A DNA stretch of 12,486 nucleotides from Candidatus Profundicultor aquiphilus (GCA_013314795.1 JABUEZ010000032.1:1-12486), one strand, 5' to 3'; shown: positions 1-6,907, counted from the stretch's first letter. The notes: a model not told the origin generated them from the letters alone. Program-made: numbers and translations.

Positions 1-200
1 TTCCTCGCGTCAAACGAGAAAAGGTCTGTAATCTTTCTTCCTACCGGCTTTGCCGACAAGCCCAGCATCTTGAGGAAACCCTGATTACAGTCTTCAACAT
101 TTTCTTCCTCGTCGAAGGATACAATAGCAAGCTGGCTCAGATGTTCCAAATAGAAAGCAAGAACCTTCGATGCACCTTGAAGAATTTCCTCGATACTCAA
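1..200 (-). CDS. PAS-domain signalling protein, N-terminal fragment (3' end beyond window)
   Basis: Only the first 66 codons are visible; the gene runs off the left edge. They begin with a helical stretch (MSIEEILQGASKVLAFYLEH) and continue into a segment that reads as the start of a PAS domain: LAIVSFDEEENVEDCN, then GFLKMLGLS, then GRKITDLF. Such domains sit at the front of histidine kinases, diguanylate cyclases and regulators, but the output domain is not visible, so the class is open. I chose the TTG at 200-198 because an AGGGA at 214-210 lies nine bases upstream; an in-frame GTG at 209 has no room for a ribosome site. The TTG overlaps the TGA of the cobalamin-binding gene (TTGA), which implies translational coupling and a shared pathway with that sensor. 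The PAS reading comes from sequence pattern alone. Confidence 0.7.
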   Translation of the reverse strand, partial: MSIEEILQGASKVLAFYLEHLSQLAIVSFDEEENVEDCNQGFLKMLGLSAKPVGRKITDLFSFDAR

Positions 201-1318
201 CCCACCCACTCCCTAACGAGTGCTACGGCCGTCTCTGCATCTTTAGCCCAACCATGGACACCTAATTTACGCCAGAGATCAGAAAAGAGATTAAAAGCGA
301 TACCGCCAACCATGATCTTCATCTCCTGGAAGTCTTCTTCTCTCTGAAGGCGCGTAACGATTTCTTCGACCTGAACAAGATTAAAAGGCATAGTCACAGA
401 AATACCCAGCACTTTCGGCTTCACCTTTTTGAGCAGTCTGAAAAGTTCTACCTGGGGGGTATTCGCTCCAAGATAGTACACATCCCATCCTTCTGCTTCC
501 AGAAAATCAGCCACCATCCGACAGCCAACTTCGTGAAATTCATTTGGAGCAGCAGTCAGGACGATCTTCTTTTTTCCTCTTACTCTCCTTGGTATCCTGG
601 TGTAGAGGCTGGCCATAACCCTTCCCACAATAGCTGTAGCCAGATGCTCTTCTGCCACGCTGATTTTACCCTCTTCCCAGAGGGTACCAATGTCATAGAG
701 GGACGGTTGCACAACCTGGAGATAGAATTCTTTGACGTCCTTCTGTTCACGCACAATCCGTTCCGACAAAGAAAGGCAGGATTCAAAATTACCATCAAGG
801 AGAAAAGACAGGAACCGATCTTTCTGCTTCCGCCATTCAGGCATCACCGGAGCGGTAAAAATGAGAGTCCCCGAAGACAGGGCAATCATGACTTCGTGAT
901 GGTCGAGAAGCCAATCATAAACTCGATTAATCTCCTTAGCGTGCTTCTCATTGAGCCTTGCCAAAACCGCACCTTGCCAGGCTCGCAATTCCTCCAAGAA
1001 ATAATCGTAGGAAAAGCCATGCCGGTGATAGACCCTGTATACCCAGGGTACCATTCTCGCCAGCATTGCAAATTCGTTAAGCTTCAGAACATTAATCATG
1101 AAATTGACGTGGTTACGGTGGTTATCGTACATGACCTGAAGCGAACCGGCACCTAAAAACCTGGCAAGGTCGGGGTGTTCGGTGAGCCTATCATTGACGA
1201 TCTGTAAAAGTGTTTCCTTTTCCTTTTCGTATGCCTGCGCTGATTCCGGAGAAACACACAGTTCTCTCTGGGCTTCCCCGACCAGATTCTCCAAAATCTC
1301 ATTCATTTCGCGATTCAT
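197..1318 (-). CDS. Cobalamin-binding sensor protein with CarH-like B12 module and novel N-terminal helical domain
   Basis: The 373-residue protein has three parts. Residues 1-155 are helical and aromatic/His-rich (for example WVYRVYHRHGFSYDYF at 92-107), with no domain I can name. Residues 165-245 look like the B12-binding helical cap, with LLDGNFESC and the motif W214-x9-E224-H225. Residues 250-373 form a Rossmann-type B12 domain with E260-F-H262-E-V-G265, YLGANTP (282-288) and VGG (337-339). W-x9-EH and ExHxxG are hallmarks of the adenosylcobalamin photoreceptors CarH/LitR; His262 would be the cobalt ligand. Unlike CarH there is no N-terminal MerR-type HTH, so it probably signals through a protein partner, most simply the PAS protein whose start overlaps its stop. 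The ATG at 1318 has AGGGG directly abutting it; the ATG at 1306 is an alternative. It could sense light, corrinoid supply, or both. Corrinoid-methyltransferase subunits normally carry DxHDxG and lack W-x9-EH. Confidence 0.85.
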   Translation of the reverse strand: MNREMNEILENLVGEAQRELCVSPESAQAYEKEKETLLQIVNDRLTEHPDLARFLGAGSLQVMYDNHRNHVNFMINVLKLNEFAMLARMVPWVYRVYHRHGFSYDYFLEELRAWQGAVLARLNEKHAKEINRVYDWLLDHHEVMIALSSGTLIFTAPVMPEWRKQKDRFLSFLLDGNFESCLSLSERIVREQKDVKEFYLQVVQPSLYDIGTLWEEGKISVAEEHLATAIVGRVMASLYTRIPRRVRGKKKIVLTAAPNEFHEVGCRMVADFLEAEGWDVYYLGANTPQVELFRLLKKVKPKVLGISVTMPFNLVQVEEIVTRLQREEDFQEMKIMVGGIAFNLFSDLWRKLGVHGWAKDAETAVALVREWVG

Positions 1319-1340
1319 CCCCTGTCATCCAGATATCTTC

Positions 1341-1928
1341 CTATCTCGGTTGCTTTCTCAACCGAAGACGATAACCTCTCTTACGAGCCAGCTCGTCCAG
1401 CAACCCATGGAGTAAACGAGCTTTCTCTTTGACCTCCCAACCATTGGAGACTTCCCGAGCTCCATTCAACAACTCTTCCAACTCATCGATATCCATTACG
1501 GTCGCTGCGATACAGTAATAACTCTTTGAACGCCCATCATTAAATTCTTGTAGCATCTCGGTGAGAAGCTTTTCTCTCACCTTCTGAACCCTTTCGAATT
1601 CTCCAATTCCCTTCTCCTCGACAAAAGCGATATCTTTCTCCAGACTCTGGTAATATTTGAAGGAATCAAATTTTTTTCCTATCTCTCTATGCCTTTTCCA
1701 CCTCTCACAAGTACTATTTTCATCGCAGTCCCAACAGAATTCTACCTTCTTTCGCTTTAAGGCACAGGTAATAAAGGGACATCCTGAGGCTATTCTCTCA
1801 CGAGTTTTACAACCCGGACAGCGACCCGCGGTGTCGCGATGGTAACCAGGACAGAGCCTGCAGGACAACCCGCATATCCCGATTTCAGGATATTTGACTT
1901 CGATGGATACGATCGAACTTTGTTTCAT
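1341..1928 (-). CDS. DUF3795-type cysteine-rich protein
   Basis: The 195-residue protein has an N-terminal half dominated by cysteines: C19, C23, C26, C37, C40, C50, C55, C65, C68 and C74, in motifs such as CGLSCRLCPGYH, GRCPGC and CWDC. The second half is charged and helical and ends in a basic tail (RKRGYRLRLRKQPR). The CGLxCxxCP opening and spacing match the DUF3795 family, which has no established function. Ten cysteines within 56 residues suggest zinc or iron-sulfur binding. The ATG at 1928 is preceded by a strong GGAGGTGA; a longer reading to about 2054 lacks a ribosome site. The stop lies 22 bases before the cobalamin sensor, so this is probably the first gene of that operon. It could be a metal-binding accessory or redox partner of the signalling pair; that role is inference. 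Confidence 0.8.
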   Translation of the reverse strand: MKQSSIVSIEVKYPEIGICGLSCRLCPGYHRDTAGRCPGCKTRERIASGCPFITCALKRKKVEFCWDCDENSTCERWKRHREIGKKFDSFKYYQSLEKDIAFVEEKGIGEFERVQKVREKLLTEMLQEFNDGRSKSYYCIAATVMDIDELEELLNGAREVSNGWEVKEKARLLHGLLDELARKRGYRLRLRKQPR

Positions 1929-2244
1929 CGTCGGGTCACCTCCGTAGTTCAGTTGATGACTCAACACGCTACCACAAACAATGTCATCCGGCGTAACCGG
2001 GAATTTTCTCCGACTTTGCTCTTTCCTCTGGGGCCCTACAAAATCCCAAAACACACAGCTTTTCCAAAAGAGTTCCTACTCAATTGCAACAACCAAGAAA
2101 ATGTCTCGCAGTTCGGGATCTTCTCTTTCAGATGAAACCGCAAAACGAGTTTGAGAATATTATACGACAGAAACAGAATCAGTATATAGCAATAAGATTG
2201 GCAAAAAAAGCAAAAGACAATACAATAAATAAGGTGATGAAGAC
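1929..2244. other. Divergent intergenic region with a potentially structured leader
   Basis: This 316-base stretch separates the minus-strand DUF3795 operon from the plus-strand TPR gene. I see no convincing gene in it. The part nearest the TPR gene (about 2140-2240) is A/T-rich and holds promoter-like hexamers. The part nearest DUF3795 can form several small hairpins in the minus-strand RNA: a CCGG/CCGG arm pair at 1988-2000, a GTTGA/TCAAC stem at 1952-1965 extended by GTAG/CTAC (1944-1972), and a competing GATGAC/GTCATC pairing (1988-1983 with 1960-1955). It does not match any riboswitch consensus I can recall. Confidence 0.5.
2151..2179 (+). promoter_or_regulatory. Candidate promoter for the TPR membrane-protein gene
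   Basis: TTGAGA (2151-2156) and CAGAAT (2174-2179) are separated by exactly 17 bases and match the sigma70 consensus at five and four of six positions. A start near 2186 would leave a leader of about 58 bases before the ATG at 2245, which has AGGTGA eight bases upstream. The area is A/T-rich, so a chance match is possible. Confidence 0.4.
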
Positions 2245-3180
2245 ATGGAAAAGCAAAAATCAAAGAGTGTGCCAGAACTTGACGAGGTCCGAGCCTGGAT
2301 TGAAGAATATGTAAAGAAAGTTGCCAACCTCAAAGACCAGAAGGGCAAAGAAATCGAGTTACTATATTTGCGAGACAAAATTGAGGAATGGCTCTCGTTT
2401 TATCGCTCTCAGGGAGCGTTTGTGGACCCCGAAGAGACACGAGTAGGCAACTTCGATGCCCTCTTTGAAAAACAATGCTTTCTCTTTATAAGGATGATCA
2501 ATAAAAGAACCCTGGAAGAAGAAAGAGAAAAACTGAACCCCCCAAAAGAGCGATGGTGGTGGTGGATTGACGAAACGGTAAAGCAAAAGAGAAGAGCCAA
2601 AATTCGCAAGAGACTGATATTTTCAGGAATCGCCACGGCGATTTTGCTCTCCCTTTATTTTCTGGTCTTTCGTCTCCCCCCTGCGGAACAAAACTATCTC
2701 AACGCCATGACCCGAGCCGAACAGCTCATCGATGTAGCAAAATGGGAAGAGGCCATCCAGGCCTGTAAGGAAGCCATTAAATTCTTTCCTGAACGCCCCA
2801 CTCCATACGTCGTTATGGGTTGTATCCACGAAAAGCTTGGCGAGGAAGAAAAAGCGCAAAGAGCTTTTGCTCAGGCTGAATCCCTGTACTCCAAAAAATC
2901 CGACTTTCTCCTGGAGAAGGCCATGTGGTACTTCCGGTTAGCACTTCTTGATAAATCAAAAACCACGGTTACAGAAATACTAAAAGAGGACCCGGAAAAC
3001 CTCTCGGCTTTGAATCTTCTCGGTTCCCTCTATGAAGCGGAAAACAAAGTCGTAGAAGCGATAAAAGTTTACGAAAAACTTTTGGAACTGGCGGAGAAAA
3101 AGGAAGAACTGAGTCTCATCCCCGTAGTGAAGATGAAAATCGGGATGCTGCAACTGAGATTACCGTTAGCTCTTCCCTGA
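2245..3180 (+). CDS. Single-pass membrane protein with C-terminal TPR domain
   Basis: The 311-residue protein has a charged, helical N-terminal region (1-120) containing the run RWWWWIDE (103-110) and a basic stretch (KQKRRAKIRKR, 113-123). One membrane helix follows (about 124-143, LIFSGIATAILLSLYFLVF), then TPR-like repeats (about 146-305) with the usual small and aromatic positions, such as AKWEEAIQACKEAIKFFPERPTPYVVMG and NLLGSLYEAENKVVEAIKVYEKLLEL. The basic residues before the helix predict a cytoplasmic N-terminus and an external TPR domain, probably a docking platform for cell-envelope proteins. There is no catalytic motif. It is monocistronic here, and its last 15 bases overlap the tail of the convergent DUF1667 gene. 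Topology is read from charge and hydrophobicity; the partner is unknown. Confidence 0.75.
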   Translation: MEKQKSKSVPELDEVRAWIEEYVKKVANLKDQKGKEIELLYLRDKIEEWLSFYRSQGAFVDPEETRVGNFDALFEKQCFLFIRMINKRTLEEEREKLNPPKERWWWWIDETVKQKRRAKIRKRLIFSGIATAILLSLYFLVFRLPPAEQNYLNAMTRAEQLIDVAKWEEAIQACKEAIKFFPERPTPYVVMGCIHEKLGEEEKAQRAFAQAESLYSKKSDFLLEKAMWYFRLALLDKSKTTVTEILKEDPENLSALNLLGSLYEAENKVVEAIKVYEKLLELAEKKEELSLIPVVKMKIGMLQLRLPLALP

Positions 3181-3549
3181 GGATTTCCCATCAAGGGCTA
3201 CAGTCCTTGCGGCTAAAAGATGGATACCTCTTTCTCCCAGAATATCGTTCACCACTATCGCACCCCTTTCTATCGGTGCCTGTACTTCAAGGGATTTGAG
3301 GAACATCATCAGTTCCCTGATCTTCTTCTTAGGAAAAGGTGCAGAAGTTCGAACTGGAAGTCTCGCAACCACTCCACCGCGGACAGGTATGGTGGTGGTT
3401 ACCAGTCGACAGGGTGCGGTGATTTCCTTGTAAGCGTACTCTTTTCCTCGTTTACAACCACCTTTAATGGTCAGTGAGTCTCCTTCTTTTACTCCTTCCA
3501 GATGACAACCCTGTGGACACACAATGCAGATAAGTTTAACCGACTCCAT
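3166..3549 (-). CDS. DUF1667 protein, small Cys-rich partner of the glycerol-3-phosphate dehydrogenase system
   Basis: This 127-residue protein matches DUF1667 in its N-terminal cysteines (C8-x2-C11-x3-C15, then C32 in KGGCKRG and C47) and in the conserved block around APCRLVTTTIPVRGG. Proteins of this family sit beside GlpA-like FAD dehydrogenases in Thermotogota and Clostridia. They may carry an Fe-S centre or form a small electron-transfer subunit, but no activity is firmly assigned. The ATG at 3549, preceded by AGAGG, lies inside the end of the upstream oxidoreductase gene (14-base overlap), so the two are translated together. An upstream in-frame start at 3585 has no ribosome site. It is the last gene of the operon, and I see no clear intrinsic terminator after its stop, where it overlaps the convergent TPR gene. 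Confidence 0.88.
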   Translation of the reverse strand: MESVKLICIVCPQGCHLEGVKEGDSLTIKGGCKRGKEYAYKEITAPCRLVTTTIPVRGGVVARLPVRTSAPFPKKKIRELMMFLKSLEVQAPIERGAIVVNDILGERGIHLLAARTVALDGKSSGKS

Positions 3550-4798
3550 GGATCCTCTTCCCCCTGATGCTGATCTGAACTTCACCTTTTTCTGAAGGCC
3601 ATTGGATGTCCTGAAGGTTCACTTTGACCATTTCGCTGGGGTAACAGAGAGGGATTCGCATCGCTTGAAATTCCCTCCCCTCCAACGAGAGAGAAAGAAC
3701 CGCATCACGAAAAGCATGTTGTGACCGTATGAACAAAAATCCTTCCTTCCCCTCCCGAATTCGCTGTGGAATTACCTGAGAAACTCCCGAAGCCGGTACC
3801 AGCATATGACGTGGCGGTTTTCTATCCAGAGAAGGACTACCGATCTTCCCACCCACCATTGTGGAAACCATGGTCACGTAGTCCACCAGGTCAAACACCG
3901 CAGCCACATTTCCACAGGCAAAGAATCCCTCCAGGTCACAGGCAAAATACTCATCGACGAATGGGCCACCCGTAAAAGGACAGAGAGGAATACCAGCTTT
4001 TTTACTTAAATCGTTCTCTGGAATGAGACCCACGGAAAGAAGTAATGTATCACATCCAATGAATTGCTCACCCTCCGGAATAATTTGACCGTGCGTATTA
4101 ACTTTATTCACAACCACACCTTCTACCCGATCTTTACCTAAAATGTTGGTAACCGTGTGAGAGAGAAGGAGTGGAATATCAAAGTCCAGTAAGCACTGAA
4201 CATAATTTCGTAGCAACCCACTAAGCGAATCTTTTATTTCCACTACTGCTTTCACGCAAGCCCCCTCGAGCGTTAATCTCCGAGCCATGATGAGCCCGAT
4301 ATCTCCAGAACCCAGAATAACAATTTCTTTTCCCGGAAGATAGCCTTCGATATTGACCAGATACTGCGCTAATCCGGCCGTAAAAATACCTGCCGGTCGA
4401 TGGCCTGGGATGCGCAGCATCCCTCTAGTGCGTTCACGACATCCCATGCTCAGTACCACATTCTCCGCACGAAACTCCCAAACCCCGGCAGGATTGACAG
4501 CCCTGACGACTCTATCCTTTGTTATTTCCAGAACCGTGGTATCCAGAAAAACCTCTACCCGGGTTTTTTTCAACCGCTCAATGAACTGTTCAGCATATTC
4601 TGGCCCTGTAAGCTCTTCTCCAAAATAATGAAGTCCGAAACCGGGATGGATACATTGATTCAGGATTCCCCCCAGGTATTTCCCCCGCTCCAACAGAAAA
4701 ACAGGTTCTGCCCCATTTTCAAAAGAAGACAACGCCGCGGCCATTCCTGCTGGACCACCACCGATAACGACAACCTGAGCTTCAACATGTCGGGGCAT
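3536..4798 (-). CDS. FAD/NAD(P)-dependent oxidoreductase of the glycerol-3-phosphate cluster
   Basis: The 420-residue flavoprotein has two dinucleotide folds: an N-terminal FAD-binding motif (VVVIGGGPAGMAA, 9-21) and an internal one (ILGSGDIG, 161-168), as in pyridine-nucleotide disulfide oxidoreductase relatives. A C-terminal FAD contact, FFACGNVAAVFD, is also present. There is no paired redox-active CxxxxC disulfide after the first fold. The family occurs as the middle gene of GlpA-like / oxidoreductase / DUF1667 clusters, where it probably passes electrons from the dehydrogenase to NAD(P) or another carrier; that role is inferred from gene order. The ATG at 4798 has GGTGA six bases upstream and overlaps the end of the GlpA-like gene by 17 bases. 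Annotated homologues are often called thioredoxin reductase-like or sarcosine oxidase alpha-like, so substrate names should be treated cautiously. Confidence 0.88.
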   Translation of the reverse strand: MPRHVEAQVVVIGGGPAGMAAALSSFENGAEPVFLLERGKYLGGILNQCIHPGFGLHYFGEELTGPEYAEQFIERLKKTRVEVFLDTTVLEITKDRVVRAVNPAGVWEFRAENVVLSMGCRERTRGMLRIPGHRPAGIFTAGLAQYLVNIEGYLPGKEIVILGSGDIGLIMARRLTLEGACVKAVVEIKDSLSGLLRNYVQCLLDFDIPLLLSHTVTNILGKDRVEGVVVNKVNTHGQIIPEGEQFIGCDTLLLSVGLIPENDLSKKAGIPLCPFTGGPFVDEYFACDLEGFFACGNVAAVFDLVDYVTMVSTMVGGKIGSPSLDRKPPRHMLVPASGVSQVIPQRIREGKEGFLFIRSQHAFRDAVLSLSLEGREFQAMRIPLCYPSEMVKVNLQDIQWPSEKGEVQISIRGKRIHGVG

Positions 4799-6233
4799 TT
4801 TCTTTCACCACATCTTCAATCTTTCCCAAAAGATAGAAAGACCCTCTGGTCGACTTGAAAACTTCCTTTACATCACAATCAAGTTCCTGCATCATGATGG
4901 TCGGAAGATACATCCCACAGAACCCTCCCTGGCATCGCCCAGCCATAACCCTTACCCTTCTTTTGAGGCCATCAAGTGTCGAGGCAGGTATAGGAGAAGA
5001 AAGAGCATGCTTTACTTCAGCCAGAGTTACCTCTTCACAACGACAGATGATTTTTCCCCAATCGGGATTTTCCGCAATCAGACGTTCTCTTTCTTCAAAA
5101 CCGCAGTTTCTGAAAACTGGAAAGGCCGTTCGAGGAGAAATCCTTTTCTCTCGCAAAGTGATACCAGAATCTTTCAATTTCTCCCCCACATATTCGGCAA
5201 TCCCCAGAGAAGCGGTAAGACCGGGGGATTCAATGCCACAAAGGTGTAAAAGACCCGGAAGAGAAGAAGAAAAGAAGATCCGGAAATCCCGTTCTGGAAG
5301 CGTAGGTCGCAACCCTGAAAATGTGGTAATCGTCTGTTCAAGCGGCAAAAATGGAATCAATTTGCGAGCGCCTTCTTCCACTTCTTTAAGCCCCCAGAAT
5401 GTGGTCGCGGTATCCTCTTCGTCCACGGGTTCAAAATTAGGACCAACCAAAATATTCCCCTCAGGAGTGGGGGATACCAGTATTCCTTTGCTTTCTTCTG
5501 TCGGCACAGGATAAAGAACATGCCGGATCAAGGGAGCACATTCTCTGTCAAGCACGAAATACTGTCCCCGAAAGAATCGATGGGCAGAAACCGCATCGTT
5601 ACTTAAACGAGCAAGCTTTGTTGCATATAAACCGGCACAGTTTATGACTCTTTTCCCCAGGTACCAATCGTTTCTTCCCAGAATTCTAATTCGATTGCCC
5701 ATACTCTCAAACCCTGTAACTTCCTCATCAAGGATGAAATGAACTCCGTTGAGTGCAGCAAACTCAGCCAGGGCGAGATTCAGTGCAAATGGAGAAATAA
5801 TCCGAGTCTCCGGATCGTAGTAACAGGCAAAGATGCGGGGGTTCAATGACGGTTCGATTTCGATTGACTCCTTAGGTCCGATAATTTCAGCTCCAGAAAT
5901 ATTTCCCCTCTCCTTGAGAACCTTGAGAAAGGTCATCTCCTCTCTGATAAGCGCCACAGTAAGGGCACCGGTTTGGGGAGAATGAAGGTTTAATTCTTTC
6001 TCTGCCTGAGGAAAAAGCACCAGCGACCGGAGATGAAGTTCTCCCTTCAAGGTCGAAGGAGTCCAGTAACTTCGAGAGTGGATGATCCCGGTGTTTGCTT
6101 TACTCACTCCACAACAGACATCGCTTTCCTTTTCTAAAAGCAAAATTTCCAAATCAAAATGCGAAAAATACCAGGCCACCGCACAACCCACAATACCTCC
6201 ACCAACGATAACCACATCAAAAACCTTTTTCAT
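4782..6233 (-). CDS. glpA: GlpA-like FAD-dependent glycerol-3-phosphate dehydrogenase with C-terminal BFD-type [2Fe-2S] domain
   Basis: The 483-residue protein opens with a Rossmann FAD motif (VVIVGGGIVGCAVAWYF, 7-23) and LLLEKE, followed by a DAO-type oxidoreductase domain (to about 365) including NTGIIHS and FSGLRPTLPERDF. The C-terminal domain has C397-x-C399-x34-C434-x4-C439, the four-cysteine pattern of BFD-like [2Fe-2S] domains found at the end of GlpA and related dehydrogenases. It should oxidise sn-glycerol-3-phosphate to dihydroxyacetone phosphate and pass electrons through the Fe-S centre to the neighbouring flavoprotein. The ATG at 6233 has AAGGGG nine bases upstream; a TTG directly before it is less likely. 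It lies 13 bases after glpP. The family also contains L-2-hydroxyglutarate and other hydroxyacid oxidases; the adjacent glpP is the main reason for choosing glycerol-3-phosphate. Confidence 0.85.
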   Translation of the reverse strand: MKKVFDVVIVGGGIVGCAVAWYFSHFDLEILLLEKESDVCCGVSKANTGIIHSRSYWTPSTLKGELHLRSLVLFPQAEKELNLHSPQTGALTVALIREEMTFLKVLKERGNISGAEIIGPKESIEIEPSLNPRIFACYYDPETRIISPFALNLALAEFAALNGVHFILDEEVTGFESMGNRIRILGRNDWYLGKRVINCAGLYATKLARLSNDAVSAHRFFRGQYFVLDRECAPLIRHVLYPVPTEESKGILVSPTPEGNILVGPNFEPVDEEDTATTFWGLKEVEEGARKLIPFLPLEQTITTFSGLRPTLPERDFRIFFSSSLPGLLHLCGIESPGLTASLGIAEYVGEKLKDSGITLREKRISPRTAFPVFRNCGFEERERLIAENPDWGKIICRCEEVTLAEVKHALSSPIPASTLDGLKRRVRVMAGRCQGGFCGMYLPTIMMQELDCDVKEVFKSTRGSFYLLGKIEDVVKENAPTC

Positions 6234-6246
6234 CAAGGATAACCCC

Positions 6247-6834
6247 TTACCACTTCGTGTGGTTCATCTGCCAGAGTTTTTTCGCACTCGTTGAAATCCC
6301 CACCGCTCCGCTTTCTAAAATTTCTCTGGCCTCGTCAATTTCTCGTATAAATCCTCCACAGATAATAGGAGGAAGAGCATCTTCAGGAATGAACGACTTA
6401 ATCTTGGGAAATATGACTCCAGGTAACAATTCCACTGCGTCCGGGGCCACATCTTTTACCACCCTTAGACCGGTTTTCAGCGATTCACTATCGATACAAA
6501 ACAGGCGGAAAATAGAGATGAATCCAGCCTTTTTCGCCAGAAGCAACGTTCTTGTGCGAGTGGAAATTATTCCCTTTACCAGAGGAAACGTTTCTCGGAT
6601 GAAAATCAATCCACTTTCATCAGAAGCGATACCCCCAAAAAGGTCAATATGGAGAAGAAAATAAGGAACTTTCACAAATTTTGGCAGGATGTCTTTCAGT
6701 TCCAGAATGTTGCTTTCCAGAAGAAAAAAAACCTGACAGAGGGAAAAATCAGTTTCATCCATAGTATGAAACGAAGAAGCTCGAAGAGCCCCAATAATGG
6801 GAGATCGATGCAAGGTTTCCAAAAATCCTTCCAT
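6247..6834 (-). CDS. glpP: Glycerol-3-phosphate-responsive antiterminator GlpP
   Basis: The 195-residue protein matches GlpP over its length, which is typical. Hallmarks are LLHIDLFGGIASDESGLIFI (60-79), KGIISTRT (87-94), the VELLPGV block (134-140), CGGFIRE (159-165) and STSAKKLW (181-188). GlpP is a TIM-barrel-like RNA-binding protein that, with glycerol-3-phosphate, prevents termination in glp leader mRNAs in Bacillus. The ATG at 6834 has GGAGG six bases upstream. A longer in-frame reading from 6936 would translate through the terminator hairpin and lacks usable Shine-Dalgarno spacing, so I rejected it. It is the first gene of the operon with the GlpA-like dehydrogenase, the second flavoprotein and the DUF1667 protein, and it sits just behind a promoter and intrinsic terminator, which suggests it regulates its own operon. 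Confidence 0.93.
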   Translation of the reverse strand: MEGFLETLHRSPIIGALRASSFHTMDETDFSLCQVFFLLESNILELKDILPKFVKVPYFLLHIDLFGGIASDESGLIFIRETFPLVKGIISTRTRTLLLAKKAGFISIFRLFCIDSESLKTGLRVVKDVAPDAVELLPGVIFPKIKSFIPEDALPPIICGGFIREIDEAREILESGAVGISTSAKKLWQMNHTKW

Positions 6835-6845
6835 ATATTCCCTCC

Positions 6846-6884
6846 AAAAATAAAAGCCTCCCAGAATGCATTCTGGAAGGCTTT
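6846..6884 (-). terminator. Intrinsic terminator / attenuator in the glpP leader
   Basis: On the minus strand, AAAGCCTTCCAGAATG (6884-6869) pairs with CATTCTGGGAGGCTTT (6868-6853) over 16 positions, including one G-U pair. It is followed by TATTTTT (6852-6846), then the glpP ribosome site. On the plus strand that G-U pair becomes a C-A mismatch, so the hairpin favours minus-strand RNA. It follows a good promoter and precedes glpP, which fits an antitermination site, though it also ends transcripts arriving from the phosphatase and small membrane gene. Confidence 0.85.
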
Positions 6885-6901
6885 CTCCTATTCTCCAAGC
6901 C
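6879..6901 (-). promoter_or_regulatory. Candidate antiterminator pairing in the glpP leader
   Basis: GGCTT at 6901-6897, very near the predicted 5' end of the mRNA, can pair with AAGCC at 6883-6879, which is the base of the terminator's left arm. Forming this pair would disrupt the terminator stem. The pairing is only five bases, so it would need stabilising, plausibly by GlpP with glycerol-3-phosphate. This is inference from base pairing. Confidence 0.35.
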
Positions 6902-6907
6902 GTTCTC

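Noticed and set aside
533..1156. A 207-codon open frame on the plus strand
   Set aside because: It lies wholly opposite the cobalamin sensor, has no ribosome site and no recognisable domain, and the minus-strand product has clear family motifs.
197..1318. Calling the B12 protein a CarH/LitR transcription factor or a methyltransferase corrinoid protein
   Set aside because: There is no MerR-type HTH, so CarH/LitR is wrong; W-x9-EH and ExHxxG without DxHDxG argue against a methyltransferase corrinoid subunit.
1935..2005. A tRNA-like stretch on the plus strand (TAGTTCAGTTG followed by CACGCTACCA)
   Set aside because: No acceptor stem, no GTTCGA T-loop and no proper anticodon arm can be formed.
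2084..2314. A plus-strand frame reading into the TPR gene from the intergenic region
   Set aside because: It starts at TTG without a ribosome site and is out of frame with the well-supported TPR gene.
3189..3215. A CAAGG/CCTTG inverted repeat after the TPR stop, considered as a terminator
   Set aside because: The stem is only about five pairs with no T-tract, and it lies inside the DUF1667 coding region.
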